Assembly: GCF_025998175.1 (NCBI RefSeq)
Contig: NZ_AP026695.1
Coordinates: 1,556,581 to 1,620,580, forward strand
Source of the DNA: Nitrosopumilus zosterae
GTDB taxonomy: Archaea; Thermoproteota; Nitrososphaeria; Nitrososphaerales; Nitrosopumilaceae
Direction: 5' to 3'
DNA length: 64,000 nucleotides
The position numbers were made by a program, and so were the translations under genes. The notes under the pieces were generated by a model that searched no databases, was not told where the DNA came from, and was given only the letters and a program-made list of their open reading frames with translations. This document shows positions 62,128 to 64,000 of this stretch, piece after piece (positions within the stretch are counted from its first letter, which is position 1; every line of letters starts with the position of its first letter).

Positions 62128-64000
62128 TCAATATGATTTTAAAATTGACGCAAATTTTTCTGAAGCATTTCCACGATTATCAAGGAATTTTCTTACAAAA
62201 TGATTTGCATTAACTTTTAATTCATCTTGGAATTCTTCATCAAATAATATTTTTTTTAGTTTGTTTTCCAAATCATCATTATTTGAAACTGTTAGAACTG
62301 CATTATTTCGTACATGTTCATATTGAGGGATTTCTTCATTAAAATAAACATTCATTGTAGGTTTATCTAAAATCATTGATTCAAGAAGCATTGTTGGAGT
62401 AGCATGAATTTCAGGAGATAGAACCATTACTACATCTGCACTATTAATTGTATCAATTACTGATGTCCACAAATAAACAGGGATGGAACTATCTAATTTT
62501 GTTATTAATGATTTAATTTCTTCATTATGCGTTAATTGTATAGGATGTAGTTTTACAATGATTTTTACATTTTCAAATTTTTTAATTATTGACAATATTT
62601 CTTTGATAGATTCATTGAATTGTATTTTGAGATTTGTATTAGATTGTCCATTAGTTTCATTAATTGGATTAGGAGCTAAAAGCAAAGTTTTTTCATATTT
62701 ATCTTTAGTTTCTAACTTTGAACAAAAGTAGTCATCATGTCTTGGACTTCCAGTGACTATGATTCTTGATGGATCAATATGATATTCATTTATCAACCAC
62801 TTTTTCTTCATTTCGCCCCATACCGCAATTTTATCTTTAAATGAAATATATTCAGATAAAATATCAAATCGCTTTGTTTTATCAATTCTTTCAATAAATC
62901 CATGTTCAAGTAAAATGGAAGGAATTTTTTTATTATTAACTTCAAGGAAGGTTTTTTCTGTTTCGCCCATCTCATTTAGGGAAACAATGCACCTTAAATC
63001 AATTTTCTCAAAAACTTTTTTTGCACTAAGAACAAGTGATATATAAAAAGAAAGTCTTTCCGAATAGGTTTTCATGAAAACTTCTTTAATTATATTCCAA
63101 AAACTACATCCTTCAATTTGAAAGATATCATTAAAAATGTTAGAATTTTTCCATAGTTCATCAATTTTTTTTGAATAGAAATCAACTAAAAAAGGAATTT
63201 TTGCTTTTTCATCTTTATTCAAGACATCGTCTAACTTTAAAATTTTACATTTTGATTTTCTTATTACATCAACAGATTTTTTGCTCCAAATTGCTGATCT
63301 TCTTTGATTAATTAGAATTACATTTCCATCATAATTTTTCATTTCTTGAAAGAGTTTTGAAAATAATTGTGGATTAAATTCTAAAAAAACAATACTCTTT
63401 TTTTTAGAATTTTTAAGATCAAACCAAAAACTGAAGAAAAAAGCACTAAATGTTTCTAACAAATTTTTTATTTTAAGATATTTTTTTCGTGATAAAGTAA
63501 ATGTTAGAGGAATTTTACCTACATTATATTTAGCAGTGATTTTGTCCCAAAGAAGATCTTTTTTGATTTTGTTTTCAAAAAATTCGGTTTCAATATTTTT
63601 TCCCTTGGTGATTGTTTCAATTAATTTTGATAATTGACTTGTCGCAACAATTTTGGTAGGTTTTTCTTTTTCAATTATTTTTTTAATTATAAGAAGATCA
63701 ATTAAATTTGGCATAAGATATGATAGAAATTCATGTGAATCAAAAATTTTTAATAGATTTACTCCTTCTAAACTACAATTATCAATAGAAATTTTTGAAT
63801 GCCATGACAAAAATTCTGCGATTTGATCAAATATTTTTAATCGTTCATTCAAGCTAAGAAAATCATCGGCTATTTGATGATCAATTTTTTGAGATTGGAG
63901 TTTTTGATGAACATCTATATTAAATGAAAAAATTTTTGCATCATTAATTTTTAATAAATCTTGCGGAATAACACGTAAATCTGAAATATTATTAAGAAAG
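62128..64000 (-). CDS. GT-B-like glycosyl/glycerophosphotransferase, 5' end beyond the window
   Basis: The reading frame continues past residue 1 of the TTG at 63852 to the right edge without a stop or ATG, so the gene is cut by the window. The visible part is about 624 residues. The C-terminal half has GT-B-like blocks: IIVTGSPRHDDYF, LLLAPNPINE, VKIIVKLHPIQ and SPEIHATPTMLLESMILDKP, similar to surface-polysaccharide glycosyl- or CDP-glycerol-type transferases. The N-terminal half is not recognised. It probably acts in assembly of the island's glycan. Confidence 0.75.
   Translation of the reverse strand, partial: FLNNISDLRVIPQDLLKINDAKIFSFNIDVHQKLQSQKIDHQIADDFLSLNERLKIFDQIAEFLSWHSKISIDNCSLEGVNLLKIFDSHEFLSYLMPNLIDLLIIKKIIEKEKPTKIVATSQLSKLIETITKGKNIETEFFENKIKKDLLWDKITAKYNVGKIPLTFTLSRKKYLKIKNLLETFSAFFFSFWFDLKNSKKKSIVFLEFNPQLFSKLFQEMKNYDGNVILINQRRSAIWSKKSVDVIRKSKCKILKLDDVLNKDEKAKIPFLVDFYSKKIDELWKNSNIFNDIFQIEGCSFWNIIKEVFMKTYSERLSFYISLVLSAKKVFEKIDLRCIVSLNEMGETEKTFLEVNNKKIPSILLEHGFIERIDKTKRFDILSEYISFKDKIAVWGEMKKKWLINEYHIDPSRIIVTGSPRHDDYFCSKLETKDKYEKTLLLAPNPINETNGQSNTNLKIQFNESIKEILSIIKKFENVKIIVKLHPIQLTHNEEIKSLITKLDSSIPVYLWTSVIDTINSADVVMVLSPEIHATPTMLLESMILDKPTMNVYFNEEIPQYEHVRNNAVLTVSNNDDLENKLKKILFDEEFQDELKVNANHFVRKFLDNRGNASEKFASILKSY

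Overview
The window looks like a chromosomal segment of a marine ammonia-oxidising archaeon of the Nitrosopumilus type (Thaumarchaeota/Nitrososphaeria). The evidence is the low-GC DNA; adjacent 4-hydroxybutyryl-CoA dehydratase and ADP-forming acyl-CoA synthetase genes of the 3-hydroxypropionate/4-hydroxybutyrate cycle; CFI-box and PEFG-CTERM surface proteins; many TTG/GTG starts; an archaeal A1-type haem-copper oxidase with a split subunit II; and a methylphosphonate synthase whose metal ligands match the Nitrosopumilus maritimus enzyme with an offset of one. There are no rRNA genes, CRISPR arrays or insertion sequences. Three tRNA genes are present: Val(UAC), Lys(CUU) and an odd Arg(UCG).

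Layout. 0-5 kb: a surface protein and two carbon-fixation genes. 4.7-8.6 kb: RNase H-like protein, small membrane proteins, a winged-helix regulator, a radical SAM protein and small unknowns. 8.7-12.9 kb: two UspA proteins (one coupled to a 40-residue Cys-rich peptide) and the complete AmmeMemoRadiSam set. 13-22.2 kb: signal transduction (three orphan receivers, one membrane histidine kinase, a histidine-less DHp-like mini-protein), a methyltransferase with a small zinc-type peptide, IlvE, aspartate kinase, a MurG-like glycosyltransferase, tRNA-Val and Dps. A possible multi-helix RNA lies at 17551-17650. 22.4-28.6 kb: iron-related locus with an FTR1-family permease, an overlapping hydantoinase/oxoprolinase-family gene and a PEFG-CTERM protein with a large internal duplication. 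28.6-29.1 kb: tRNA-Lys followed by a frameshifted remnant resembling an integrase N-terminus. 29.1-34.0 kb: terminal oxidase locus (split CoxII, CoxI, a double-cupredoxin protein, half-size haem A synthase). 34-41.3 kb: housekeeping metabolism (F420 reductase, PPOX protein, aminotransferase, SDR, MIP18-PqqD fusion, MtnA).

From about 41.9 kb to the end the sequence is visibly more A-rich and the content changes to a surface-glycan and phosphonate island. It encodes PEP mutase, split phosphonopyruvate decarboxylase, an iron alcohol dehydrogenase and MpnS, which together form the known methylphosphonate route. Interleaved are a nucleotidyltransferase, two alkaline-phosphatase-superfamily 'sulfatases' with Thr at the nucleophile position, a flippase, a deacetylase, a formyltransferase, a B12-binding radical SAM protein, a sugar isomerase and a nonulosonate-like set (PseB-, DegT-, GNAT-, NeuB- and SpsF-type). 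My inference is that phosphonate made here is activated as a nucleotide and placed on an exported glycan by the Thr-type phosphatase-superfamily enzymes. The last gene, on the minus strand, runs off the right edge.

The most unusual items are the candidate RNA at 17.55 kb, the tRNA-adjacent integrase remnant, the Thr-type 'sulfatases' beside mpnS, the DNA-level duplication with a divergent patch in the PEFG protein, the MIP18-PqqD fusion, and two unannotated-size Cys-rich peptides placed directly upstream of enzymes.
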